Assembly: GCA_026120035.1 (NCBI GenBank)
Contig: JALRME010000023.1
Coordinates: forward strand, 124,001 to 188,000
DNA: 64,000 bases
Origin: Coleophoma eucalyptorum
Taxonomy: Eukaryota; Ascomycota; Leotiomycetes; Helotiales; Dermateaceae
Direction of reading: 5' to 3'
The notes beneath the pieces are model-generated. The model was not told where the DNA came from. It was given only the letters and a program-made list of their open reading frames with translations, and ran no database searches. Of the stretch, positions 21,877-31,769 are shown one piece after another (the first letter of the stretch is position 1; the number at the start of each line of letters is the position of its first letter). The position numbers and the translations under genes were made by a program.

Positions 21877-23823
21877 TCAATCAGATTCTGAGAATCGTAT
21901 CCCGAAGAAAATGTCGTTCGGCGAAGCAACACTTGGAGATATCGTCTGCGGCTCCTCGAAAGCCAGGTGTGACATGTTTCGAAAAGTATCACATGTGGCT
22001 ATCCCTTCAAGCTGATTCGATTCTTGGATGTCTTCAGCCTGCTGCAAGTATTCCGGCTGAGGCCCTGCAATAATTTTCATGTTTGCTTCCAGTGAAGAAA
22101 GAGCGGACTTCATAAACTTGGCGCCCGCCATGTAGTTTACTTTCAAAGCCCATCGATACGCTTTCAGTCTTTCTATGAAATAAGCCCGATCCTCAGGGGT
22201 CTTTGCTGTGGCCAATAAAATGATCCCAAATTTTCCTATCAAGGCAAAGTTTGTTTTAGATGCTGTGTACCAGAACGACATCAATTCCTGTGGCTTCAAT
22301 GCTTGCACAAACTCGATAGCCGAAATGAGTCTAGTACTGGCTGCTGACTGGAGAACTTCCCATAATCGTGAATCAGTAATTCCCTGTGACGTGGCTGTGA
22401 GTATCCGACTGTGAATTGTAGCCTCGGTAGCAAGGTAGTCTAGTCTCAGGCTGCCTGCAGAGGACAGCTTGAGAGCTTGCGTGCTTGCTATGCTCAAACT
22501 CGGAGGCAATCCTCTGGACCACTCTTTCAATCTAATCTGCAAAGGCTTTGCCTTCTGCAATATCAACTCGAGTCCCTGGCTCCCCGCCGCTTTCAGCTCC
22601 CTTTCTACCTGCATCGTATACATCGATTCAAGAACTTCAGCGAGAATTTCAGTAAGCGATACCATATAGCTAAACAGGAGCTTTCCCTTCTCAACTTCTG
22701 AGCTGCCCTCTTGCTCATTCTCGTGTGTAAAATCCTCCGAGAAGTCATCATGCGTAAGCGGCTGCACATTCCAATGTGTAGCTGAGATCAATCGTGGCCG
22801 TCCACTGCCTAACGCGCTCCAGGAGTCCTGCATATATAATGCCCAACCTAAACGCTTTCGAAGGCCGATTTCCCAGCCTTGTATTTCCCAATTCGATGCA
22901 TCTGTGTGAATTCCAAGTCCAAAGCTGGCACTGACGAGCTGGGCGGTGAGCTCAGCTGAGCCTACGTCGGAATACTGCAAAATGAACAGTCCAGCTGCGA
23001 TGGTTGATAGTTTCGGCCTGTGAAAATCATTGAGTAATGTCTTTCGAGCAAGCCTTTCAAGCTCTATTTCATCCGGTTTTGCAAATTCTGCAAGCTCGGT
23101 ATCGTATGACCAGTAGCGTAAAGCTAGGAGATAGATGGATGCGAGCAGTGAGGGTGAGAAATTCCGGTAAGAGCGGCCTGGCTTGTTCAGGTAGAATGGT
23201 TTATGTAGGATGGGATAGCTGCCATGAATGACACGGAAAAAGAGATCAATTAAGGAAGTTCCATGAGGGGAAACAATTGCCTCAATGTCATCAAGATCTT
23301 TGTTCTCGGTTTTGTAGCCCGGAGTCCCCACGTCGGGAATGATTAGAAACATGTCAGTTGAGCTGACTTTCCGCATGGACTCATTTACTGGCATTTCCTT
23401 GTGAGCATTATCAAGCAAACTCAAGATTGATGGTCTTATAGCACACGTTGCGCCTATGTAACGAGAATGGTGGTGGTTTTGGAGCCCTAAAGACATACGC
23501 TGAACCTCAGGGAGGTCGTTGCCAACATACACATTGTCGCTAGTGATATCGGAGTTACTGTTATTCTCAGGAGCATCTTGAATTCCCTGAGAGCTTGAGG
23601 TTACTGGCGATACCAAAGCTCTATCATCCGGCACTACAGCGTTTCGAGGAGCTTTCTTCTTCCTTGGGCTAGGGTCCTCGATGAATGTACATTCCAGGTC
23701 ATATGACTGACAAAACATGCAGGCATGCTCGCCATTCTTAAAAACACAACGACTTTTCTTTCTCCGGCAGAAATCGCATGGTCTGTTTTTCCTCGTACGT
23801 CGTCGAACGCGAACCTCTGACAT
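21877..23823 (-). CDS. Zn2Cys6 transcription factor, TamA/Dal81-like
   Basis: A single-exon regulator of 648 residues. The N-terminal binuclear zinc cluster is C16-x2-C19-x6-C26-x8-C35-x2-C38-x6-C45 in a basic context (RRRTRKNRPCDFCRRKKSRC), followed by the basic linker SPRKKKAPRN. This arrangement, with CDFC-RRKKSRC and CTFIEDPSPRKKK, resembles TamA/Dal81-type factors that co-activate nitrogen-source genes. The middle region (about residues 190-450) is the fungal-specific regulatory domain: HGSYPILHKPFY, SIYLLALRYWSYD, GLGIHTDASNWEI, RLGWALYMQDSW. It lies divergent from a DUF1989 gene. The sub-family call is by eye; a different Zn2Cys6 clade is possible. Confidence 0.88.
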   Translation of the reverse strand: MSEVRVRRRTRKNRPCDFCRRKKSRCVFKNGEHACMFCQSYDLECTFIEDPSPRKKKAPRNAVVPDDRALVSPVTSSSQGIQDAPENNSNSDITSDNVYVGNDLPEVQRMSLGLQNHHHSRYIGATCAIRPSILSLLDNAHKEMPVNESMRKVSSTDMFLIIPDVGTPGYKTENKDLDDIEAIVSPHGTSLIDLFFRVIHGSYPILHKPFYLNKPGRSYRNFSPSLLASIYLLALRYWSYDTELAEFAKPDEIELERLARKTLLNDFHRPKLSTIAAGLFILQYSDVGSAELTAQLVSASFGLGIHTDASNWEIQGWEIGLRKRLGWALYMQDSWSALGSGRPRLISATHWNVQPLTHDDFSEDFTHENEQEGSSEVEKGKLLFSYMVSLTEILAEVLESMYTMQVERELKAAGSQGLELILQKAKPLQIRLKEWSRGLPPSLSIASTQALKLSSAGSLRLDYLATEATIHSRILTATSQGITDSRLWEVLQSAASTRLISAIEFVQALKPQELMSFWYTASKTNFALIGKFGIILLATAKTPEDRAYFIERLKAYRWALKVNYMAGAKFMKSALSSLEANMKIIAGPQPEYLQQAEDIQESNQLEGIATCDTFRNMSHLAFEEPQTISPSVASPNDIFFGIRFSESD

Positions 23824-24642
23824 GACGAAGAGGTGCAGACTTCAGTTCTGCTCGCAGGGGTACTTTGTCAGCGGTTTGCTGTTTACCATGCATCCATTTA
23901 GGCCTACAGCTTGGAAATTAGTCTGACGGGTCAGCTCAAAAATATGGGTTGTATGCGCGCTACAATTAATGCCGTTTGTACGTCACTGCAATCGATGTTA
24001 ATGATGACTAATGATAGCTAGAGCAAGCTGAGGAGTCGTTCTCACATAATATGCGCTTTGCCTGAAATGGCCCAAGTCCAGTCGACATTATGATGTGATT
24101 GTAGATTCCCAGCCTTGGCCTTAAGCTACCAATAAAGAGACGAGAACTTTGCGATGTACGGCCGCGGCTACACAAACCAAATTCAGTCCCCGCTCCTAAG
24201 GAACAAGCGTATGAGTATAAGAGAGAGACATCGGCGACATGATTTATTAACTTTAGCTGGCCCTGTGAGAACTTGCCGTGGCCGTTGGTCTCAAGCCAAT
24301 ATCACCTTACGTTGTTGGTCTGAACCGTTCTGGAATGGAGAGATTTATTACTATCCAAACCATCGCGCCACGGGCCATCCCCACGGCCCTATACTTTAGC
24401 CTGGGGGTTTGCTTTTTCTCAATAGCAACATACATTATCTACTTATAATTAATACTTACTCACAAGAACTTCTACAGTACTTGATTGATCATCTTGTCTA
24501 TCTAGTTATTAAATATCTACCGCACAGTTCCGTATCACTGGATCTATTATACTACATCAGATTTTCTTCTTCGCCTCTCGATAGCATAAATCAGCCAGCT
24601 ACCAGGCTTCTATTCTGTAAATCATAACTAGCATCAATCACT
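23824..24642. promoter_or_regulatory. Divergent promoter of Zn2Cys6 factor and DUF1989 gene
   Basis: About 820 bp between divergent starts. It holds the palindromic GGCCGCGGC (24160-24168) and TTGCCGTGGC (24273-24282). Both elements recur in the promoter of the downstream dioxygenase (CCGCGG at 25748 and 25801; TTGCCGTGGC at 25767). CCGCGG is an everted zinc-cluster half-site pair. Use by the adjacent factor is an inference. Confidence 0.45.
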
Positions 24643-25275
24643 ATGGTGCTATCGCGATCATCATATGTCGAAGGTTTCGAGCCCCATTTTCAAATCATAC
24701 CGGCAAGAAAAGGAAGAGCGGTGAGGATAATAAAGGGGCAGTCCATACGCCTCATCAATACATATGGTACACAAGTTGTTGATACTTGGGCTTTCAACGC
24801 CCATAATCTTGGAGAAAGAATGTCCATGGAGCATACCCGCGCATACCTAAACAAAATCTTCCTTGCCGTGAATGACACATTCGTCACCAACCGACGGTCT
24901 CCAATTCTTACCATCGTAGAAGACACAACACCTGGGAACCACGATATCCTGATGCCCGCCTGCGATATCCACCGCTACACCAAACAATATTGCTTGAAAG
25001 AGTACCACGATAACTGCACAGACAATCTGCGAGATGCATTGAAAAGTTTAGGGGAGAAGGGAGAAGAATACTCGCCAAGTCCACTCAATGCTTTTATGAA
25101 CATCCCCCTCAAAGATGAGAATTCACTTTCCTGGGAAGCACCTACTACAAAAGCTGGAGATTATATTACTTTTAGGGCTGAGATGGATTTGATCATTGTG
25201 TTCAGCGCTTGCCCGAACGATGTTTTGCCTATTAATGGTAACAAGTCGAGAGAAGCCCATTTCCTGGTCTTCTAG
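24643..25275 (+). CDS. DUF1989 (urea carboxylase-associated) family protein
   Basis: A single-exon protein of 210 residues belonging to DUF1989, a family associated with urea carboxylase/allophanate-type nitrogen metabolism in bacteria and fungi. Recognisable parts are IPARKGRAVRIIKGQSIRLIN near the N-terminus and GTQVVDTWAFN. Others are ERMSMEHTRAYLNKIFLAVNDT, the Cys/His cluster MPACDIHRY and the DNLRDAL helix. The C-terminal half has SPLNAFMNIPL and the late EAPTTKAGDYITFRAEMDLI. The conserved Cys/His residues are likely metal ligands. Its enzymatic role is not established. The neighbouring Dal81-like factor and shared promoter elements support nitrogen-related use. Confidence 0.85.
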   Translation: MVLSRSSYVEGFEPHFQIIPARKGRAVRIIKGQSIRLINTYGTQVVDTWAFNAHNLGERMSMEHTRAYLNKIFLAVNDTFVTNRRSPILTIVEDTTPGNHDILMPACDIHRYTKQYCLKEYHDNCTDNLRDALKSLGEKGEEYSPSPLNAFMNIPLKDENSLSWEAPTTKAGDYITFRAEMDLIIVFSACPNDVLPINGNKSREAHFLVF

Positions 25276-26361
25276 AATTAAATATCAATCGAATCCAATA
25301 CCAGTTATCTCAAAATCCAATAATATCTGCTATATAATTTCAGTATGCTTTAATTGCTGGATACGCTCATGTTTTTTTTATCTAACTGTGATGGTATATG
25401 GTCGGTCCCCACAGAAACTATATTCGTTCCGTTAGTGTAAGCCGGGTAGAATAGATGAGTCGAGAGATCAAAGAAGATACACGCGAATCGAGAAGGTTAG
25501 AAGTCGCATATGGCGTAAGAGTAAAAGGACCATAATGACTAAAGTATACCTAGTCCTACCTGATAGCAGTGTTTCTTCAGATACATTCCCAATATGTTGT
25601 AGATATTCTTTGTCAAATCAAGCTTGGAATTATGCTTACGGTTAGTAAAGTGGCTTTGATAACTCCTAACATAGTATTGATGATCTGTCTTACGGAGAGG
25701 AAACAAGCAAATGCAGTTTAAACTCCATTGATCGTTGACCACCGTAGCCGCGGCTGCACCATTTGTTTGCCGTGGCTTATTCTCTTATCTTATCTTCCAG
25801 CCGCGGGGTACAGTACTGCGTTGTACAGTACAATGACGAATAGAAAGAGGAGCTACAGGAAGGTGAGATAACAAACAAGATATTCTAGATCTAATGATAA
25901 ATTTGTATCAGCTGCTATTTAAAATATTTATAACGTAAATTGAAGACCCTTCAGCAGCCGTTTTGGGGTAGCTTTCTAAACCCGCTTTGCTTATAGTATA
26001 GATTACAATAGAATCTGGTTACTTAAAATAAAATAGCTGTTCCATATCAGCTTCACTAACTACAGGTCATTCTTCGGCATCAGCAGTGTTTTAAAATTCT
26101 ATTTGCATTGCTTATCGATAGAGTGGGTCATATCAGCTTACTCTAGATTGATAAACACCTGGGGCTGTCGATAAGGAGGTATGGTGGTTCGATAATAAGA
26201 TAACATTCAACCCCCTCTTTATCATCTAGAATCACTATTCATCTCGCAAAGATTTCGCCCCACTAAGTCATCATTCAAAATAGACCTTTTACAACTAGAG
26301 TTTAACATAAATTATTTGTTGCTCGTCCATGAAAGCCAGGAGTTTCTCTATTTGTGCAACT
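25276..26361. other. Long intergenic region upstream of the dioxygenase
   Basis: About 1.1 kb with no recognisable gene. Apart from the cluster at 25746-25808 it is AT-rich with short frames. Confidence 0.5.
25746..25808. promoter_or_regulatory. Promoter element cluster: AGCCGCGGCT palindrome, TTGCCGTGGC, tandem GATA sites, CCGCGG
   Basis: In 63 bp: AGCCGCGGCT (25746-25755, perfect 10-bp palindrome), TTGCCGTGGC (25767-25776), CTTATCTTATCT (two overlapping GATA sites in reverse, about 25784-25795) and CCGCGG (25801-25806). GATA pairs are targets of AreA-type nitrogen regulators. The cluster lies about 560 bp before the dioxygenase start. Further GATA sites are near 26168 and 26197. Confidence 0.45.
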
Positions 26362-27488
26362 ATGTCTGAGATTCCAGTAATTAATTTTTCTTCCTTCCTT
26401 GATGCTGAAAGCACAGCAACCGCAAAGTATAGCGTCGCCCGAGAAATTGATCAAGCATGTCGAAAAGTTGGGTTCTTCTATATTTCAAATCATGGTCTAG
26501 ATCCGACACTTTTACAATCCATGCTGGATGGCGCAAGGTCATTTTTTACAACGGCCACGCAGGAGCAAAAAGATAGAATCGCGATCAAGAAAGCCGGTGA
26601 TGGCATTGGAGATTTGGCTCGTGGGTATCAGCGTGTTGATGGTGGTATCAAAGGGACACATGAGGTCAGTTCTGTTCTCACAGAGTTTATAACGGCCAGT
26701 CCTTATCCAGCTCAAAGTATAGGCAGTAGATATGTACCGTCCGGTGGATACTTCAAAAGGACCACCATACGAAGTCGGCTTAGGAGAGAACCAATGGCCA
26801 CAGGAGCCCAAAGACTTCCAAAAGGTCTCCGAGCAGTATATAGATGCTCTTTTACTGCTAGCAACAGCATTATTAAAGGCAATGGCAATGGCATTAGAAG
26901 TGGACGAAACAATCTTTACGAGCAGGGTCGATAAAAGTTTCTGGAATCTGCGCATCCTGAATTATGATGCTACGATTACAAATGAAGCTAACCCTACTGT
27001 TGCTGGCATTGGAGAACACACAGGTATGAAACTGTCATTCCCACCCTCGTTTTATTGACAAGACTGACAAGGCGAATTAATTGCAGATTTTGGCATCCTA
27101 ACTTTCCTCCTAACAGATTCCCAAAAAGACTCTCTGCAAGTCTTATCCAAGACTGGGGCATGGATACCAGCAGATCCAATTACTGTAAGTCTTACATCTA
27201 ATCCATTATTTAGCTAGAGTTCTAATATTGATTCCTGGGTAGGGCTGTTTTATTGTTAATCTGGGTGACATGCTATCCAAGTGGACTAACGGGATTTACG
27301 TCTCAACTAAGCACCGTGTAATTCATTATTCAACTCGGCCACGCATATCGATACCATTCTTCTTTGATCCCAATATGGACGCACTCATTTCGCCAGTACT
27401 TCCACTTGATGGGACTGCTCAAGAAGATAAGGGAATTCTCTATCGAGAAAAATTCTTACGGGCAGTCACGTATCCTATTGTCGCATAG
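26362..27488 (+). CDS. 2-oxoglutarate/Fe(II)-dependent dioxygenase (isopenicillin N synthase-like)
   Basis: Exons 26362-26664, 26723-27023, 27087-27184 and 27243-27488 give about 315 residues. The N-terminal DIOX_N part is IPVINFSSF...IDQACRKVGFFYISNHG. The double-stranded beta-helix core carries the iron triad: H and D in GEHTDFG, formed across the second intron, and the distal H in STKHRVIH. It is followed by RPRIS, the Arg-x-Ser pair that binds 2-oxoglutarate. GCFIVNLGDMLSKWTNG lies between them as usual. Such enzymes hydroxylate or oxidise small molecules, including amino-acid derivatives, pyrimidines and secondary metabolites. I prefer the ATG at 26362 over 26329 because the domain starts immediately after it. 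Shared promoter motifs link it to the DUF1989 gene; the substrate is unknown. Confidence 0.9.
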
Positions 27489-27723
27489 CTGTGTGGGTCT
27501 GTCAATATGGCTCCTATATATACACTGCTTAACGGGAAATCCTTCTTTTTAGTGGTATCAGGCCCGATAAGGACTGGTGCGTTATCATTTTCAGGCTTTA
27601 ATCAGCTGCCTATCTTAGAGGCTCTGATAGATAAAAGACCAGTATTATATCTTGCAACTCCACTCTTGAAATAGAGCATGCACAGTGATAAATAGATAAG
27701 ACCGGAAAGGGAAGGACGCATAG

Positions 27724-27973
27724 ATTATAAGTGCCAATTCAGGTGGATGCTCCATTTCTGGCATCGATATCGAAGCTAATGGCAATGTCTGGCCGGCACC
27801 ATTAGGTTTCGAGAGTTTGGAACGCCTGGGTCCATGCAAACATGCTGGTAATTTCCACGGGGTGATAGTTCTATACTCGATTACTGAACTAAAATATTAT
27901 TTCAATAGGAGGAGCAACAAATCGTACTGTGCGGCGACTTCATATGGTTGTCTGCGAGTCATGGAAGACGTGA
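27724..27973 (+). pseudogene. 3' fragment of an unrecognised gene
   Basis: Two exon-like pieces (27724-27847 and 27909-27973) join in frame over a 61-bp GT-AG intron and end at TGA. They read SANSGGCSISGIDIEANGN, then GFESLERLGPCKHAGG, then ATNRTVRRLHMVV. An acceptor-like TAG precedes 27724, but no upstream exon is visible before the dioxygenase stop at 27488. Composition (Cys, Gly, N-glycosylation-like NRT) suggests the end of a secreted protein. I do not recognise the family; it may be a gene remnant or a very short gene. Confidence 0.3.
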
Positions 27974-28218
27974 TACGAGGGAGTATGGCTTTCGTATGCG
28001 AGAACTGTAATGCTAGCTGAGCGTTTAAATCGAAATGACGCAGTTTCATTGAACTGAAACCGTGCAGTCCTAACGAGTAACCAGAACATTGATGAGCAAG
28101 GAAAATCTCATTGGGCTGAACTAAGTTGTAAGGTGCTTTTAACAGCGCGGAATTCTATGGTATATTTATTTATAAAACATAAATATTCTTAATTATATCT
28201 AGTTTGTAATGTAATATC

Positions 28219-30381
28219 TCATTTGATTACAACTGCCTGTTTCCATTCTTCGTCGTATTCTGACACAAAACTTGCGTGGGTTTCGTTCATAGTTGTATTC
28301 CTGATATAGCCGTGGAACAAGCCAATTCGCACAAAATGGCTCTTCTTCCAAAACTGCAGACCTTTCCAAATGGCACCCGTATCTATCCCCTTTTCCTCCA
28401 GTAGCAACCCTCTTATCTTGATAAATGGCTTCCTCCCCTCAATAACTACAGGCAATACACAAACCTTGCGTCCCATATTTTGTAGATAATTAATAGTCAT
28501 CCCAGTTTCATCAAAAGATATGTCCCCAGTCACCAGATACCTTCCAATATTGAACTCAACCCCAAAGTCAGAAGAAATAGTTTCCTTCCTCGTTGGAGAC
28601 AATTTACCTGGAGAGGGAGTAAATATGCGCGCTTGGGTTCTCAATTGCCCAACATCTACATTAATATCGTCGTCACCAAGATTTTCCACGTTGACTTCAG
28701 TTTCCGTAATCAAAATAGTTTGTTCTTCAGAACCATCCAAGAACCTTTTTGCCCTATCGTCAGATGTATATACTGGCCCAGTTATTGATGCCCAGGACCA
28801 GGATGGGGCAGGCAATGGGGTTTGGCGTGTTATCGGATGATACATATGATCTTCTTCCAACCGTGGAAGTGTCCGCCACAGCAGGTTCAACTCCAAGGTA
28901 CTCCTCCACAACCCTCCAATATACTCATCATTCACGGCCTGTGCCATGACGTTAGCGAGTCCAGAGATGGCGAACAATCGATCACTTTGATTGGTAAGAT
29001 TGCACTTTGAATATATCTCCACCATCTTCCACCAGAGGTAATATGTATCCGCCAAATCTACATTCCTCTGGTCGCTGGTGACATCTTCAATTGCTCGCAT
29101 GAGGGGCCTGAGCAGATCTTGTTGGGAACGAATCGGAGGGGTACCAGCAGGAGATATTTCGCATGCTGAAACTGATTTGCACTCCCAGAAGATTTGTTTG
29201 CTGAAGTGTAAAATACGTGGGGAAAGCAAACGTTCTTGTAATACCCAAGCGCGACGGTTGAGTGGAGCTGAGTCAACCACGTCTTCCCAGATTCTTGCTG
29301 GATAACAGTAGTATATGCCATTGAACGGGTCTCCAAGATATTTATTTCTCTCCATATTCATTGCTAGTTCTACGGGTCGGAAGTCATTAGCATCTCGAGT
29401 AGTGAAGAGGCCCCCATTTGCGTCTGCAGAGGCACTAGCTGCAATATTGCAGATACAATTCTGATATATGTCTCCCATTAAAGCACTCTGGGACCTCCAA
29501 TCATCCGGGTAGTCTTGGATAATGCAAAGTGAGTCTATCCAGAGATACTGGACGGATAGCGCTCTTGTGATATATATCGCGTCCTGAAAAGTCTTTGGCA
29601 GGGTTTGGATTGCAATTCCCTCCCGAAGTGTATTGATGTTTGCTTTCGTGAGTTTTGGAATTTCTAAAGCTCCCCAGCAGTGACTGAGAGTCAAGTAGCT
29701 CCCTAATTGTTTCGATGTGTTGATGGACAAGCGAACCAGTGACTCTCCAAAATCCCCAACGTCGACAACTCGAAGAGGGAGAGGATATTGCATATTAGTG
29801 TTGTGCTTACATCGTGGATGATTCGCTCGACAATCTGATAACCAGTGTTTGATGAGCCCAATGGAGGCAGGGGAATCCGTGCTAGACTTTATCCTATGGT
29901 CAAATCCTGGGAGTAAATGCTCATCTTTTGCCCATGTAATGCTGTGCAGTAGTTCCGGTTTAAAATTACTTGTGTAGATGGTATCTTTCTGTTTAAACAA
30001 GTCGAACTCGAAGACGCCCAATCTTTCAAGTTTTTCATCGAGAAATATTGAAAAGGTCCAATAAGCAGTTTTGCTGCTGGAATAGGTCCTATTTATCATG
30101 TAGCCGACTGTGCAACGTTTTGCCTCTACAATCCTATCCATGATACTATCACGTCCGTTCGACCATCTGCGCCACATCAGACTGCAAAGGTGGCAGTCAG
30201 AGTCTCGCGCATTCTCAAAGGAACTGTAGGTCCTGTGGTGTAGATATTCTGGGCTACCGAACGCATTAGAAGCTTTTGGTTCGGTCCATTCAGGACGTTG
30301 TCCCCGAGTGGTTTCTTGGCAAACATCGCACAATGAAACTTCCATCATTGAACAAAAACAAGAGATATTCCAATAAGTCAA
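28219..30381 (-). CDS. HET-domain (heterokaryon incompatibility) protein
   Basis: A single-exon protein of 720 residues (or about 709 if it starts at the Met at 30348, just before EVSLCDVCQ). The HET domain spans about residues 225-370. Landmarks are LGSYLTLSHCWG, the middle block LPKTFQDAIYITRALSVQYLWIDSLCIIQD, then DWRSQSALMGDIYQNC and ASASADANGGLF. NRRAWVLQERLLSPRILHF follows. The N-terminus has paired Cys (LCDVCQ, CHLCSLMW) common in this class. HET proteins trigger cell death or growth arrest when different alleles or partners meet after hyphal fusion, but most family members are untested. The other allorecognition-type gene in the window is the NLR at 13.6 kb. The frame is intact and intronless. 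Confidence 0.9.
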   Translation of the reverse strand: MTYWNISCFCSMMEVSLCDVCQETTRGQRPEWTEPKASNAFGSPEYLHHRTYSSFENARDSDCHLCSLMWRRWSNGRDSIMDRIVEAKRCTVGYMINRTYSSSKTAYWTFSIFLDEKLERLGVFEFDLFKQKDTIYTSNFKPELLHSITWAKDEHLLPGFDHRIKSSTDSPASIGLIKHWLSDCRANHPRCKHNTNMQYPLPLRVVDVGDFGESLVRLSINTSKQLGSYLTLSHCWGALEIPKLTKANINTLREGIAIQTLPKTFQDAIYITRALSVQYLWIDSLCIIQDYPDDWRSQSALMGDIYQNCICNIAASASADANGGLFTTRDANDFRPVELAMNMERNKYLGDPFNGIYYCYPARIWEDVVDSAPLNRRAWVLQERLLSPRILHFSKQIFWECKSVSACEISPAGTPPIRSQQDLLRPLMRAIEDVTSDQRNVDLADTYYLWWKMVEIYSKCNLTNQSDRLFAISGLANVMAQAVNDEYIGGLWRSTLELNLLWRTLPRLEEDHMYHPITRQTPLPAPSWSWASITGPVYTSDDRAKRFLDGSEEQTILITETEVNVENLGDDDINVDVGQLRTQARIFTPSPGKLSPTRKETISSDFGVEFNIGRYLVTGDISFDETGMTINYLQNMGRKVCVLPVVIEGRKPFIKIRGLLLEEKGIDTGAIWKGLQFWKKSHFVRIGLFHGYIRNTTMNETHASFVSEYDEEWKQAVVIK

Positions 30382-31769
30382 AGCATGGACTATCAGGATA
30401 GCTGTCGAGTCAAAGGTAAGAAGTATGGTTGAGAAGAGAGTTTCTCTATAGGGGGATGCTCTGGCGCGGGACTAATTACGACAGAAGAATCATCATCGCG
30501 ATTCAAGAGCCGCAAAATCGGAGTTGCCTGGACGAGGCGAGTGCAGTATGCCGCTATACCGAACTAGGATTCATAGGTCACCCAGCTGTTACGAAGGGGT
30601 TTTAAATATATTGTTTGTTAGCAAAATTCAAATATAGGTTTGCAAATAATCGCCTCAGTTTGATAATAGGGCGAATATGTTGAAAGAATAAAACCAAAGA
30701 TTTTTCGGATCTACCACGTGACCTTAAAGTCATGTGGTAACCTCAAGATTAACCTGAGCTACATGCTTAACCCATAAATGGCGCTACCGATATTTAGTCA
30801 TGATGGTTTTCTGCTAGAACAACCATCATTTCAAAATGTTTATCCTACTTCTTTATCGATCATATTGAGCTAGGGTAAACTCTTAATAAAGGAACCATTA
30901 ATGCTAACCCTAGGATCTACAAGAAGTATAAGGGTGATGAAGTATAATTATTTATTCTTAACTTGACATGATATATTTTCATGTGAAATACATCATGAAA
31001 GACCTCTAGGATGTAATCTTTCAACGATTTCCATTCTTATATCTACAAGGGGACTTAGCTTTTCAAAGCATGTCACCTGATGTGGTCATAAAGGCGGTCA
31101 AAGAAGGCAGTATTTGTTTACACACCTCCTGCCTTCTCGTCACTGATTTCTTTGGCCCATTCCTTAGATTCTTGTCTATAACAGTCAATGGGCATCGAAA
31201 TTCTACAAGTCATGTTGGTAGGTAGTGAAGGATATATTGACCAAGTGTGTCTACAAGAGGCTTTTTGATTGACAGGATGCCACTAGAATATGCTGCAAAC
31301 GAAAGACTTAAGTAGGAGTCGCTAACTGGATGCAGACATACAAGGACCTTATCTGATCGAGCTGAGGGAGGAGCAATGTTCTTAAAAACGGGCGCCTCGG
31401 CTAGAAGTCCACTGACCAGCTGAGAATTATCAGCTTAGAAGGATGGTGGCATTCCAGACTCTCGAACTTAATTCCAAAACTGCAAGCAGACCTATAATAG
31501 ACCAACCTATAATAGACCACTTCCTCCAGCTTACACAATTCCGGAATGTAACAACGTGCTTGAACAAAGTAAAGAAATTCTGTCCTCTTCTCTATTTAGG
31601 AGTTCTAGAGACCCCCAAACAAAAACAGACGATCTTCACCTTTGTAAAATCCCAACTTCAATTTTGGCTATTAAATTTTACTGGGGCATGGTGCAGCACG
31701 CTAAGACGTAGGTAAAAAAAAGGAGTTAATCTAGGTACCCCTTTCGTGGAATTCAAGAATATACGAAGG
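30382..31769. other. Intergenic region upstream of HET gene
   Basis: About 1.4 kb with no recognised gene. It includes the E-box inverted repeat at 30712-30739. A short direct duplication lies near 31490-31520, with CCTATAATAGACCA repeated. Confidence 0.5.
30712..30739. promoter_or_regulatory. 11-bp inverted repeat with CACGTG E-box
   Basis: Arms TACCACGTGAC (30712-30722) and GTCATGTGGTA (30729-30739) are complementary at 10 of 11 positions around a 6-bp spacer. CACGTG is a bHLH/bZIP-type site. It is about 330 bp upstream of the HET start. Confidence 0.35.
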
